Shown here: positions 12,374-23,909 of the stretch, in pieces
How the letters are laid out: each line of letters opens with the position of its first letter
How positions within the stretch are numbered: the stretch's first letter is position 1
From: Membranipora membranacea
Lineage: Eukaryota; Bryozoa; Gymnolaemata; Cheilostomatida; Membraniporidae
Assembly (NCBI GenBank): GCA_914767715.1
Contig: OU612066.1
Location: forward strand, 31,718,283 to 31,782,282
Direction of reading: 5' to 3'
Length of the DNA: 64,000 nt
Made by a program: the position numbers and the translations under genes
The notes under the pieces: model-generated
Database searches by the model: none
Told to the model about the DNA's origin: nothing
What the model saw: only the letters and a program-made list of their open reading frames with translations

Positions 12374-15300
12374 TCATGAAGTATCCATGTCGTTAATTTG
12401 TTGTGGTCTATCGCTAGCGGGCACTGTCAGCTCACAGCTAGCTTTAGTCTTCTCATCGATGCATGCTATGTGCAAAGCACCCTCCCTGTGGATTGAGGAA
12501 TAACAAACATAACAAACTAGGTAAGGTTTGCGTAGGTTTTGAAACTGCTAGGCTTACAAAGATAAATTTTGGCCAGTGAGTGACTTGTCAGTCTTGGTTG
12601 TCACGTCAAACAGATATCAAATATGGTAAAAATGACTCATTGAGGATAGTTGATGATCTGTAAAAGTAACTCACGTATCCAGAGAAAACTGAGCTTCGAC
12701 TACGGCTCCCTCTCCAACATCCTTCAACAGCACCTGCCGGTAAAAGAAAAACAAATCTGAACACAAGAGAAATAAATAGACATGTAGACTATATAGTCAT
12801 ATAGTCATTCATTATAGCAAAGACCACAGGAATAATTTGATTCAAAACTAGTGGGGACTAAAAACCCAGCATGAAGGTACCTGTTTTAGGTTGTAATGGT
12901 CAGGTTGTAATTTGAACTTTTCTCCATTCTCCAATGACAACAGAGCAATTCAAAACAAAAATTGCTTACACTTACAGTAAAACCTCCCAATAGACTCACT
13001 AGACTTGTAACTGAATTAGGGAGTTTTCAAAAATAATCTTTGCATTAACAATTCACTACACACTTATAGTCACCACACACTTAAAACCACTATGATCCAT
13101 TTCGAAGACTTAACCTCCGTGATCGAGCTATACACTTACAAGTTACCAACTAGTGCCAACAAAAAGGACTCAGAGTATCTCTATGTATCATTTTAGAAGT
13201 GACTTTATTGCGAGATTTATGGTGGCATAATGTCTTGTATTTATTATCATCCTGTAGAGCACAGTCAAGGTTCGGCCATGTCTTACCTTAGCTATGACCT
13301 GTGAGTTACCCTCTGTACCCTGAGTTAGGACTAGTTTGAATGACGGCTGGGTAGAGCAGTAAGTACGCTTAACTCTAACAGGTACAGGGTGGTCTGCTGT
13401 TATCAATACTTCAGCTTCTGATCCCTGTGTGAAGAAGATTATAAGAAATAATTAACCATGTAATACATTCAATTTGATGACTGGTCTTGAAGTTTAAAAA
13501 TATACACCAATTTAAAGAAGGAATAAAATTGTCATGAGTTTGCTGACAGAGTTAAGAATACAGCAGCACATAAGACTGTGACACACCAAATGAAACTTAA
13601 AATCAAATGCAGAAAATTAAACAAATTAAAAAATAAGTACAACATTAAGTTGTCATTGATGTCATTGATGAGTATACCCGTGTACCTGTAATGTGGCGCT
13701 GATGGGTTGTTGAGTACATATAAGTGTCCCTGAGGGTGATGTGTCACTATTGTCTGAATTACTTAGTATGATTCCAGCCTATAAATATAGTCAAGAAGCA
13801 AATCATAGTGAAGAAACATCAGCACAAATCTTAAAAGTAATTATCAACTCCAGTCTACAACTGCTATATGATTTATAATAATGCACTGAATGTAACATAT
13901 ACATTTGTCTACTTCAAATACATTACTTGCTCTCAAAAGCTTTAAATTCGAGAATAATGAGTTTGATTAATACCACACACTTTGGAGTTACCCACTCTCT
14001 GAGGTAAAGGTTCAGAGAGAAAACAACTCCTGATAAAGCAACATAATCACTACTGGATGAACGTAACTAGTTCCTGTTTAGAAGACAGTTGTGTATAGTA
14101 TAAACTTTTGTCCTGACTAGACGACTGAGTTCTAATTCAGCACAGCATTACCTGTTTGGCAGCTCCAGTGGCGATGACCTCATCAGTTGATATGGATGAT
14201 AGAACTTCAGCACCACTTCCTACAAAATCTGATATCTTCTTAGATACACAGGGTAGTCTGGTACCACCTCCTGATAATATCACCTAGAAGAGAAAATCAG
14301 GAAGGCTTAGCATGATCTGACAGAAACAGCGCAGTCACCTCACTCCAGTAAATCTTTTCACATTATGCCAAGTCCAAAAGAAATGTCAGAGGATCCTTGG
14401 TTCGAATAAACAAAAAATCTGATTTGTAGGGTATAAATTAAGTGGAGGCTGCGTACACTATGACTGGTTCAGTGTTACTTGCAATAAACATCATTTCAAG
14501 GCGCACAGACATATATTTTACGATCCAAAAGTCCCAGTCATAGAATAAGAATAAAAATATTTAGGACTATCCGATAGATCACCAAAGCCCTAGATCCATG
14601 ACATTTTCATTCAAATCGAAAGGGGAGCAAGTATATAAAAGTATAGACTTACAGTTTGAATTTGGTTTTTAGATAATGATGACTCTGTTAAACATTTCTC
14701 CATCAGATTGGATAGTTTAGTCAGTAAACTCATAGACATCATGTCAACTCTCCCTCTATAAAATTAAATACAGAATATACAAACTGTACATAGCTGTACC
14801 AAGTTAGAACCTTCACATATTCCACTCATGAAGTTGGGTTCTCGGCCTAGTGACACTATCAGCGAGCAGATCAAGTATTGTATGCCTGTATTTTGAGTTG
14901 CCCCCATAGAGCTGCCAGTGACTCAGATCAGAATGGGAACAAGAGAAATGTGGGCAAATGGATCAAACTTGATCTAATCACAGAGTAAGGATTCGATGTT
15001 TGTAATCAGGTGAGAATTAATGATGAGCATGATTATGATCATAATGAATAAACACATCAGGCAGCTGGTAATTCCGTAATCTGTCACAGCATCAAACATT
15101 CAAAACAGGAGGGCGGTGATGATTCACAAGTGATGAAAAGATATACAGCAAGGGACATTCAAATCTTATATCCTTTGACTATGAGTACTGTATTACAGGC
15201 TCAAGTCAAGTCTGACGAGAATTATACATACTCAATCATAGTAGACCCTTTTAGGCAGATGTGGGTCTAACCAACTCATTGGGTTGTCTATGGAGGAAGT

Positions 15301-18300
15301 TAAGAAGGGAGGAATATTACCTGGTTATGTTTCCGTTATAATCCATTCCTTCATGTAACGAGTCCACAGAACAGCCAGCATTCTGTAGATTCGATAATGT
15401 GTGTTTACAAGTTTGTGAGGCGCTCAGCAGTTTATTCCATGATCTCTTATTATCTCTGGGATTCTCTTTGTATTGTCTGAAATAGAAAACGAAGGAAGTT
15501 CAATTGTCTGGATTAAGATGGATTAAGAAATTGCCTTTGATTTGTTTAAAATATGCGTGGTTTCTGGTGAATATTTGTTTCTCCCAGCATGTCCTGTTTT
15601 GTATTTACATATAAACAACACTCATCCAACCCCATAATAAGCGGATAAAAATGTGAGACCATAACATAGTCATAAGGTAATTAATGACGGATTGTCACAT
15701 ACGATGTTGAAATCTTGCTAGTGGAAATTTTAAGACATACCTGAGAAAATCTTTGGCAAAGTGATCAGCGATTAATTCTGTAAACATATCCCCGCCGAGT
15801 TCACTGGTATCAGTAGTAGTTATAAGTTTATAGAGTCCATTAGTTACTGAGAAACACGATACACTACTGCTGCTACCTCCTATCCTTACTACCATCCCGT
15901 GTCTGTAACAAAGAAACGCTGTGATCATGTACTGTGATATTGGTTATTGACAGATCGAATATTGCAAACGAAATGATCTAGTTGCTCTGTCAGTAACTTA
16001 TTCAAGGCAAAAGTATGTTTGGTTTTCTATATTTAGATCTTCTACACACTCATTCACTCTTCTACATTTGTGACGATTTCAATGATAAAGTGACACCTAT
16101 AGAGTAAATGTCATGGAATCAGTAAACTCTTCCTAGAGACAATCAGTACGAAACGCGCAACAAAAAATCTCACCTAACAAGATCAATTTTTCTCTGTAGC
16201 AAAATCTCATTAACAATAATCCTAACATTGCAGAAGAAGCCAAGAAGCTAATATAAAAGTTACTCAACGTGATAAGTCTGAAAGAGCTGAAATCCCTCGC
16301 TAGCCATTTTCTCTGTATAGGGCATCGACTCTTACTAACATCACTCATGAGTAATGAACTTACACTTGCTCGTGATGATGTTTCTGTCCGATATCATAAG
16401 CTAACATTGAAGCTGCCGATGCCTTTATAAATCTCAGTATCTTAAATCCTGCTTTCTCCGCTGCTGATCTGTGAAACAGAAAACAGAGCAAATATAAAAC
16501 ATTCTCAGATTCCCATCAATATTGCACTGCACTATATCGTGACCTTGGAACTAGCGTGATAGCGCATCGAGTTCTATCTGGTATTGCTGATTATTTCTGA
16601 GAAGCCAGCAGTATCTGGAAATTATCCTCACAGCTGAAAATTGCCTGTACACTGATAGGATCATACATATCAAAGGCAGATGGGGTTATTTAAAGTTATA
16701 GTGCTCTAACTTGTGTTATTTTATCTTGATTGATTAAATAATACAACCATGGAGAGTTTGAGCATTGACATATCATGTTGGAAACTTACTTTAAAGATTG
16801 TTGTTGAGCTTCTGTGACATCATTAGATACAGACAGCACGGCCTCAGGAGTGTCTGTGTCTCCGTGATGTTTGGCTAAATCTAAAATGACAATAAAACTA
16901 TTTTGATAGAGAGACCATCGAGTTAAAATTAAAAAAGAGGATAAAAGTGAGTATATCAATCTATGAGTAGGTTCTATTAGCCAATGTGAGTAGGCGAGGC
17001 TGTTGGCTATCACTAACCATATCTATAATACACATCATAATGTATCCTACTGGAACAACAATGTAACAACACAGAGTAAGGATATATCCTTACTCTGTGG
17101 TAACAAGTTAAATTGGATTAATATCATCCTCCATGAAGCAATTACCAATGATTGTTCGGATCTGAATCAACAACAAGGGTGAGAAAGTAATGATAGCATA
17201 ATTCATGGCCAATCTTGAGGAATGCCATATACCACCTAGGACACTCTGGTCCTCGCCCACACCACTCCTTACCTTTCAGTAATTCAAATATAAAGCTGGC
17301 ACACTCTTCTGGAGAGAATTGTTTCTGTGCATTCTTGTATTGTACTTGATATACAGGCTTTCCTTCTTTATCCACAATCTACACAAACCAATGTGCTATT
17401 ATTTTTTAATGTACTGTGAGTGTCACATTGTAGTTGAAGGTACAAAAATTAAATTTGATAGACATAATTCCTATAGATATTCAGGGTTGCCTTGTGTGCG
17501 CATTTTGCTCAACACTAATCATGTTCTTGACTGTATAGGTTATGACTCATATAACTTCATTCAGAACTCACAAGAACATTCAAAAGATCTACGCAATGAA
17601 CACTGACACCTCTTTGAATAGTGAAGACACCAAGCTATTATTAGATTTTTTAGTATACAATATTACTGAATGTAATAAAACACACATTGCCTTTCATGTT
17701 CCCCTTCATGTTGGAAAGCACTAGCAGTTACATTATAATCACTTTGACAGAGTTCCGCTGATAATGGTGGTCATACCTTGCATTGTGACTTTTGTATCTC
17801 ATTCTGTACCACATCATCAGAGAAATCTCTGCCTAGTAACCTCTTTACATGACAAACAGTATTCTTAGCATTCCTTATCATGCCCTGCTTGGCAGCTATT
17901 CCGACAACCTGTAACATCAAATGTATCTCATATTAGTGAGTTGAGGAAGGATATAGTAGAGAAAGTGTATAGGTCAAGGCAAATTCATTATTTATTTCAG
18001 GAAGTCACATTTTGAGAAAGATATATCATGGTGTGCTCCGACCTGCCTGCAATCAGAGAGCAAAATGGCGCAGATACTGCGGCCTCAGCAATAAGGCACT
18101 TATATTTCGCCGCCCATTCCTCGGGATGGGCGAGTGATAAGACACCTGATTCTAATCATGATATGGGAATGAGTTAATTCATTGACTTCTGTGTAACATG
18201 GCTTAATAGCTACAATATTTATATGAGTGTCAACTTGTATGATGTTACTGCATAACAAACTGGAGCCTCATTGACTCATTATTTAGCCTATTGTTTCATT

Positions 18301-19212
18301 AATTTCGAAATGATAAACCAGACCAAATAGCTGGCTGTTAGCGTCAGCGTTTGCTGAATGTTTCGTCAATAGGTAAAATAAGTGAGTATCATGGCTTGTT
18401 AGAGTTATAGGTGTCCGTTGTTATTTTGTATAATCATACTACACTTTACAAGAAGCTTCGGATCAAGCTCTAAATTGACATATCATATATTACCTTGTCA
18501 TGATCAGAAAAAGCTATAGCTGCAGGAGTAGTCCGGTCTCCTGCTTCATTGGCAATCACTTCTATGTTACCATCCTACAAAGAAACAATAATCGAAAATG
18601 TAACCAAACTAGATGATGATCTGATATGAATACCAAGACAGTTGTTGAGGAAGTTAACTATGACACCTCATTTATCAAATTTAAGTATCTAGTACATTCA
18701 CCAATCAAACATACTCATTCATTCAATAAATTCTAACACTTTTTTATTAAAATTAATTGGTTTGATAATAATAAGAAAAAAGAAATTCCTGCAATCTCCC
18801 TGCTGCAATCAAACACAAACAGTTCAAGTACTTAGTTATTACCCATATGTTAGGGCACACACATACATAGTGTTTATAAGTTCCTATATTAATAATTTCC
18901 TTCTACAAAAGCTATGAACACCACAAATATCTAAATTAAACTTCTTTCACAGGATAAAGTTAGTAAGTAAGTCAAACAAATGGACAGACAGTGGAGTGAC
19001 TCACTCGACTCACTCCCGACCTCAATGACTAGGCCTACTATATTATGAAAAGTAAGTTATAAATATACATTTATCTGATTTAATGGCCACACATATTGAC
19101 TTTCCTATAATAATTCTTGATTCATCACACAATGACCATACTTGATATATACCTTATATACTGCCAGACATGAGTTGGTAGAGCCTAAATGAATTCCAAA
19201 TCCTGCTGCCAT
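12374..19212 (-). CDS. HSPA14: HSPA14-like divergent Hsp70
   Basis: Atypical Hsp70; the mammalian relative works with a J-protein in the ribosome-associated complex. Fourteen exons, right to left: 19153-19212, 18494-18574, 17777-17908, 17273-17378, 16790-16880, 16364-16468, 15741-15902, 15321-15476, 14653-14755, 14152-14283, 13686-13778, 13287-13424, 12675-12733, 12374-12485. All are in phase and total 509 residues, about the family length and lacking the C-terminal lid of canonical Hsp70. The start MAAGFGIHLGSTNSCLAVYK matches HSPA14, with His where Hsp70 has the phosphate-1 Asp. HVKRLLGR keeps the catalytic-region Lys. The phosphate-2 loop is degenerate (VVRIGGSSSSVS), and FIKASAASMLAYD lacks the Glu-Pro seen in Hsp70s. 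The adenosine motif ILSGGGTRLP is fairly conserved. ATPase loss is inferred from these residues. Head-to-head with MANF. Confidence 0.9.
13984..14030. repeat. Short hairpin repeat, copy 1
   Basis: An imperfect inverted repeat in an HSPA14-like intron: ggagttacccactctctga facing ttcagagagaaaacaactcc. It resembles 26941-26989, which has near-perfect arms, suggesting a small dispersed hairpin family. Confidence 0.35.
14869..14970. mobile_element. MITE-like short inverted-repeat element, copy 2
   Basis: About 102 bp in an HSPA14-like intron. The left end is gatcaagtattgtatgcctg and the right end tgggcaaatggatcaaactt, roughly inverted. Internal gagttgccccc matches gagttgctcc in the copy at 51568. 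No coding capacity. Confidence 0.5.
17070..17099. repeat. Perfect 30-bp palindrome, copy 1
   Basis: The half site cacagagtaaggata is followed directly by its exact reverse complement. It lies in the HSPA14-like intron 16881-17272. The same palindrome, longer, is at 53202-53237, and a diverged copy at 63655-63690. Confidence 0.9.
18080..18180. repeat. Possible tRNA-derived SINE fragment
   Basis: The stretch around 18120-18175 (atgggcgagtgataagac, then cctgattctaatcatga) resembles the A-box and anticodon arm of a tRNA, but the expected B-box is too degenerate to recognise. It lies in an HSPA14-like intron. Treated as a possible SINE relic, not a tRNA gene. Confidence 0.2.
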
Positions 19213-19310
19213 GCTTCTTTTCACGTGTTTAGTGAGAGGAAGTGAGAGTAAACAAACCGAGTATCCAATCAGAAAAAGATGCACGTGGCATACATCCAAT
19301 CATAAACCGA
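19213..19310 (-). promoter_or_regulatory. Probable HSPA14-like proximal promoter with CACGTG and CCAAT boxes
   Basis: Within 100 bp upstream of the HSPA14-like ATG are CACGTG at 19222-19227, an ETS-like GGAAGTG near 19240, CCAAT at 19265-19269, a second CACGTG inside GCACGTGG (19281-19288), and CCAAT at 19296-19300. The paired CCAAT and CCACG cores resemble parts of ER-stress elements, but the spacing is not canonical. Function is inferred. Confidence 0.45.
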
Positions 19311-20801
19311 CAAGTACATCAACTTCCTGTATAAAAGAAAAACTCTTGGAATGAATGAAATTCTCACTCATTACCTGATACTACTCTGAGACTAATCATC
19401 AATTTTGAGGATTCCCTGATTAAGGATACGTGTCATAGAAGGATACATAAACAAGACTGAATTTTCTCATTATCTTCTGAGGTAAGGTATAAAATTTGCT
19501 GATTGTCTATGTGAGTAGTCTCACATTTTTGAAGGAGAAACCTGTTACTCCTCCTAGACCTAGTCATTGCTGCTTTTATTTTATTATCAATCATCATCAT
19601 GATCATCATGTAATGTATTATGTGAGTATGTCATTATTGCTGTAGTATGGTGTATATCTATGTATTTAACATATGTAGGCCTATGTATTGAAAACAATTG
19701 TGTTTATGTATGTATCTGTTATGGCTTGCATGTGGTGTAGCCTAAATTAAATACTATTACTATCTTATTAATCTAGAGTAGATGGATGTGAAAAATCCTC
19801 TAGTCTAGTTAATTTAAATAAATAAATAAGTGTATTTATTATATATTTTATTTAATGCAGATATCAGGTAAATGATTATGATTGATTGATTTATATTAAC
19901 TTTTATTCTGTTATCTTGAGCACTCAGTTCTCATTCAGTCATTGTCAAGTGTGGTGTTGAATTAACCATAAAAGTTTTATTAAATATTTATTATCCTACA
20001 ACTACATATAATTTTGCCTGATAAAGTAAACCTTCATTGATCAGGTCCTTCCCAGAAACCAGTCATTAATTTCTCCCAAAAATAGATTGTACATTCATTC
20101 TTCTCCACCAATCAACTACTAACTCTTCCCTGTTGTTCTTCTCAGTCAATATGGGATGGAGGAACCAAGATTATCTGTTGACTTATTAATCAATCGTATG
20201 TTGTGACGAAAACTTATGCCTAGGTTTTGGCTGCCTCATCGCTTAAGTCTGCTTTATCGGCCAAAGCACATGAATGTAATAACAATGATTTTGATGCATA
20301 ATAAGCCATGGTTTTCACTGGTATCCCTCAACGAAAAGCAGCGAAATGACACCCAATGTATATTATGTTATTTGCTTACACGCAAACACGATAATGACTG
20401 CGGGGTCTCCAAGTACCGCCCTTACTCTACCCTACACTAAGCGTTTTCAGCTTATAATAGATTTATTAACCATAATATTGTGTAAGCTTATGGTCAGTTT
20501 ACTTCCTCGCAAATGACGATATATTAGTTGCGGTGTGTCATCTTACTTTGGCCAGACAGCAGTCCCTGCAACATCCTCTTATTATGTTTGTGGACCGTGT
20601 TCACAAGTATTGCCGCAACTGGATGATAGAAGATTGATTAAGTGCGACTGGTAGAACTGTGAATATGAATATGGTCTAGCTGAGCTCTCTTTTAAATACT
20701 TTTCAGACACATTGCTACAATGAGAATCCTTTTTTATGTTACAGGAAACTAAAGAGACATCATCTACACCCCTACACAAACACTAATCTCACGCAGAAAA
20801 G
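19311..20801. other. Divergent spacer between HSPA14-like and MANF
   Basis: About 1.5 kb between two head-to-head genes. It includes a very AT-rich stretch at about 19740-19870. The ORF at 20216-20440 (+) is 74 codons with no recognisable family. MANF's 5' UTR probably occupies the right end; I see no clear TATA box or further element. Confidence 0.5.
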
Positions 20802-22166
20802 ATGTTAAAGACATCTATAATCTGCACCGCAGTAGCCTTTACTTGCTTAGTCCTACAACAGACATCCGCCTTAGAATGTGAAGGTAATGTTGCATTGTTG
20901 AAACATAGTCTTGTTAATCTGAAAATCGCTAAATAAGTTTCGTAATAATTTTGATATACCTACATGCGCAACCCAAGGTGAATGGAAAAGAAATATATTA
21001 CACAGCAGCTGTTGTAAAACCTAGGAAAGAAAAACCAATCCTAATAACAGCAGTCAAGAAGAAAAGAAAATTGGGATAAATTCATCAAAGTGCATCTGAA
21101 TTAACCATAATGATGTTATGTGGTATTTATATTACAGTTTGCGAAAGCGTACTGACAAAATTTGAAGAATTCATAAAGGGCGAAGATAGAAGCGACAAAG
21201 CAGCGCTAGAGAAAAAACTAATGAGATTCTGTAAAGATCTGAAGGGAAAGGATGAGAGATTTGTAAGTACCCAAGTGCATATAAATCTCATACCCAAACT
21301 CCATGTATCATAACTTCCAAGGACTTTCTTGCAAATATATACTTGTATAAGTGTTGCAGACTTCACTCACTAGTATATGTTATTTTCATTTCAAATAGTC
21401 GATATTTTATTAATAAGGCTTCACTAGAGTGTATCGTGTTTCAAGCCTAGAACTCACACGGAATTCAGTATTTGTTGTCATGTCTTGTTTTACCTTACAG
21501 TGTTTCTACGTCGGTGCTCGGGAGGACTCTGCTACCAGCACTATCGGTGACATTACTAAGCCAATGTCTTTCCACAAGCCTGTTAACAAAATCTGTCAAT
21601 CTCTCAACAAAAAGGATGGTCAAATATGTGAGCTCAAATATGGTAAGTATTTACTTGGTGACGTGAATAAACATGTTAGTCAAAACCATAATTACTAGTA
21701 TTTATATGTTTATGGTTATTGCCATCATAGCTGACAATCATGACCTAAATAATAATAATATTGAACGGTCAGGAATAACTGATTATAATTTATACTATAT
21801 AGTATTGGAAGTTATTCTCTATTGAAAAAGTTAGGGGAAGACAACTTCAGACATACCAACTTGCATTGCTCAATTCTAAATTAGGGCGCTGTTCAACACT
21901 TCATGTTGTTATAGTACATGGATAACCAGAAAGACTGAAAGTAGGATTAACTGCGCCTGTTATTCTTTACAGAGAAACAAATTGATCTAGTGAATGCCAA
22001 CTTCAAGAAGATGAAGGTCAAGGAACTCAAGAAGATCCTGAATATCTGGAACGAAGACTGCAAGGGATGCAGTGAGAAATCAGACTTTATCTCTAAAATA
22101 GAAGGATTATTACCAAAATATGCTCCAGAAGCTCATGCAGCCAGACAGGCCAAGGAAGAATTGTAG
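20802..22166 (+). CDS. MANF: MANF/CDNF-family ER-stress neurotrophic factor
   Basis: Small ER-resident and secreted protein that protects cells during ER stress. Four exons: 20802-20883, 21138-21262, 21501-21642, 21973-22166 (TAG), in phase, 180 residues. Residues 1 to about 23 are a signal peptide ([18 protein letters not shown]...). The mature part has all eight family cysteines: CEVC at 26-29, the FC, CF, IC and IC positions of the saposin-like domain, and CKGC at 146-149 in the C-terminal SAP-like domain. [14 protein letters not shown] and LLPKYAPEA match animal MANF closely. It ends KEEL, a KDEL-like retrieval signal, where vertebrate MANF ends RTDL. The start is the ATG directly before the hydrophobic leader. 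It is convergent with HSCB, and the 3' UTRs probably overlap. Confidence 0.97.
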
Positions 22167-22290
22167 TCCGAAAATCTCAACCTTCGACTATGATATAGAC
22201 ACTCACTCTCTTAGGCAATTCTTAGTTTTGTGTTGTTCATGGTTTGAACAAATGCTATTGTTTGTTAAGTCATAATCTTGCAGATTGTAC

Positions 22291-22296
22291 TTTATT
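22291..22296 (-). terminator. Probable HSCB poly(A) signal
   Basis: TTTATT on the plus strand, AATAAA on the minus strand, 134 bases past the HSCB stop and inside the MANF 3' UTR. If both signals are used, the two mRNAs overlap by about 100 bases or more. Confidence 0.4.
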
Positions 22297-22392
22297 CATT
22301 ATTCTGGTGCATCTACTGCCTAATCCAAACCCAAGTGAATTTTAATATTTGCATAACTAGTGATAATGTATACTCATTGACAATAGTGTAAA

Positions 22393-22398
22393 AATAAA
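22393..22398 (+). terminator. Probable MANF poly(A) signal
   Basis: AATAAA, 227 bases after the MANF stop, followed by A-rich sequence. It is only 32 bases from the HSCB stop codon on the other strand. Confidence 0.5.
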
Positions 22399-22429
22399 TT
22401 AAAAAACACAGTATAATATATCTATTTGC

Positions 22430-23909
22430 TTAGTGAAGGAAAGTCTTAGATTTGATTTTGTCCTCAATGTTAACAAAGTACTTGATCTTGGCGATGTAAT
22501 ACTTGGCTTGTTGATAGTCCTTGTCGCCGAAACATTCTGATATCTGTTTTATAAGGTCCTCAATTTTGATTCGGTTTTCATCAAAAATGACTCTGAGCTC
22601 ATCAGAATCATCTGTGTCTGTAAGATGTGAAATATCAAAGATCAAAAGGGAAATGTGAGATCTCAATGCAAAGTGAAATGGCATATCAAGCCTTCACGGT
22701 GTCAGTTTAGAGATTGTCCCACCGCCATCAGGTAATCTGCAGGATGCAATGCAAGGTGTATGAGGTTTGAAAATAATATACTTCAAATCATAATAATTCT
22801 GAAAGCCAAGTTTGATGTTGAAGAATTTGAAACAAGAACACATCAGACTGATTGATGGTATATCGATGGCATTCACTGGACCCCAGTGAAAACCTTGCCA
22901 GCTCAAATTGACACACATCAGCACTGTAAAGCATGATGTGCGACACATGTTCTCCTAGGCAGTATTATATATTTTGTAAATATAATAACCTGCAATCTCT
23001 TCATTGATATCCATAACATCCATAAGAAATTCCCCGGCAAGTTGAATGTCTTTCTCTTCTAGAGAGAGCCCGTGTAGTTTTAGCATGTACAGTGCTCTCG
23101 GGACAGGCTTCAGTAAAGCATCATAGGCTTTGTTTACAAGTGTTGATTGCTGATCAGCATATTCTTGCTCAATCTGAAACAAAAATTGCATTGCCTGTTT
23201 CAGGAATGAAGGAGTCGTCCTAGTCAATTTGCTGGCTTAACTCTTTCTCTGATATAACCAAAAGACTGTTAGGGTATTCATGCAAATTCATGAATGTCAA
23301 CATGAAGGTTTTGCTGTGAACTTAATCTAATTAACTAAAAAGATTTTAATGTCTAAATTGGTAAACTTATACAGTATTGATCACCTGTGGGAGCCTTGCA
23401 GCTTTATCTGGATGGAGTCTGCTTTGTATTTTTCTGTACTTTGAGGTCAGGAGCTTGGTATCTATATCATAGTGTGTTCCAAAGCCAAGCACCTCAAAAT
23501 AGTTCAGGTTTGTAGCTGGAGGCTGCAGTACACCACAGTGAGGACAATGAAACACATCAGCAGGATGATCTGCTGGCTCAGTGTGGTCTAATAGAGGCTC
23601 AAGACATTTCCAACAAGTGTTCTTTGGCTGTGAGGTGCTACAGAGTCTGTTCAGAGTGTTTAAGTTCACAGGATTCCGTCCGCAACCTTGAGAATTGTTA
23701 TTGAGTACTGAAAAGTGTCCAACTAATCTGAAATCAATGTTTAATCTCTGATGATTGGTATCCACATGTTGACTAGTATATATGAGTCTTGAGCTCCTTG
23801 TTGTGTGTCTAAGATGCCTAATGTAAATTCTTGAGACTTTTTGCGCACTCAAGAGTGGGATATTTGCAAAATTTTGTGTTGCAGCACAGCAAAAAATTAA
23901 TTTGGACAT
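22430..23909 (-). CDS. HSCB: HSCB/HSC20, mitochondrial Fe-S cluster co-chaperone J-protein
   Basis: J-domain co-chaperone that brings the ISCU scaffold to mitochondrial Hsp70 for Fe-S cluster transfer. Three exons: 23385-23909, 22990-23173, 22430-22617 (phases 0 and 1), 298 residues. Residues 1 to about 45 are Arg-rich with little acid (KVSRIYIRHLRHTTRSSRL), as expected of a mitochondrial presequence. The zinc-binding pair CWKC (99-102) and CPHC (122-125) is typical of animal HSCB. The J-domain begins LNYFEVLGF and has HPD at 166-168. The C-terminal three-helix ISCU-binding domain follows (STLVNKAYDALL, ALYMLKLHGL, AKIKYFVNIEDKIK). I chose Met at 23909 because a presequence starts there; the frame stays open upstream to an ATG at 24134, adding 75 residues with a hydrophobic stretch. 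Confidence 0.95.

Noticed and set aside
18110-18175. Possible tRNA gene
   Set aside because: Only the D-arm and anticodon-arm parts look tRNA-like; there is no convincing T-arm or acceptor pairing. Kept only as a low-confidence SINE relic.
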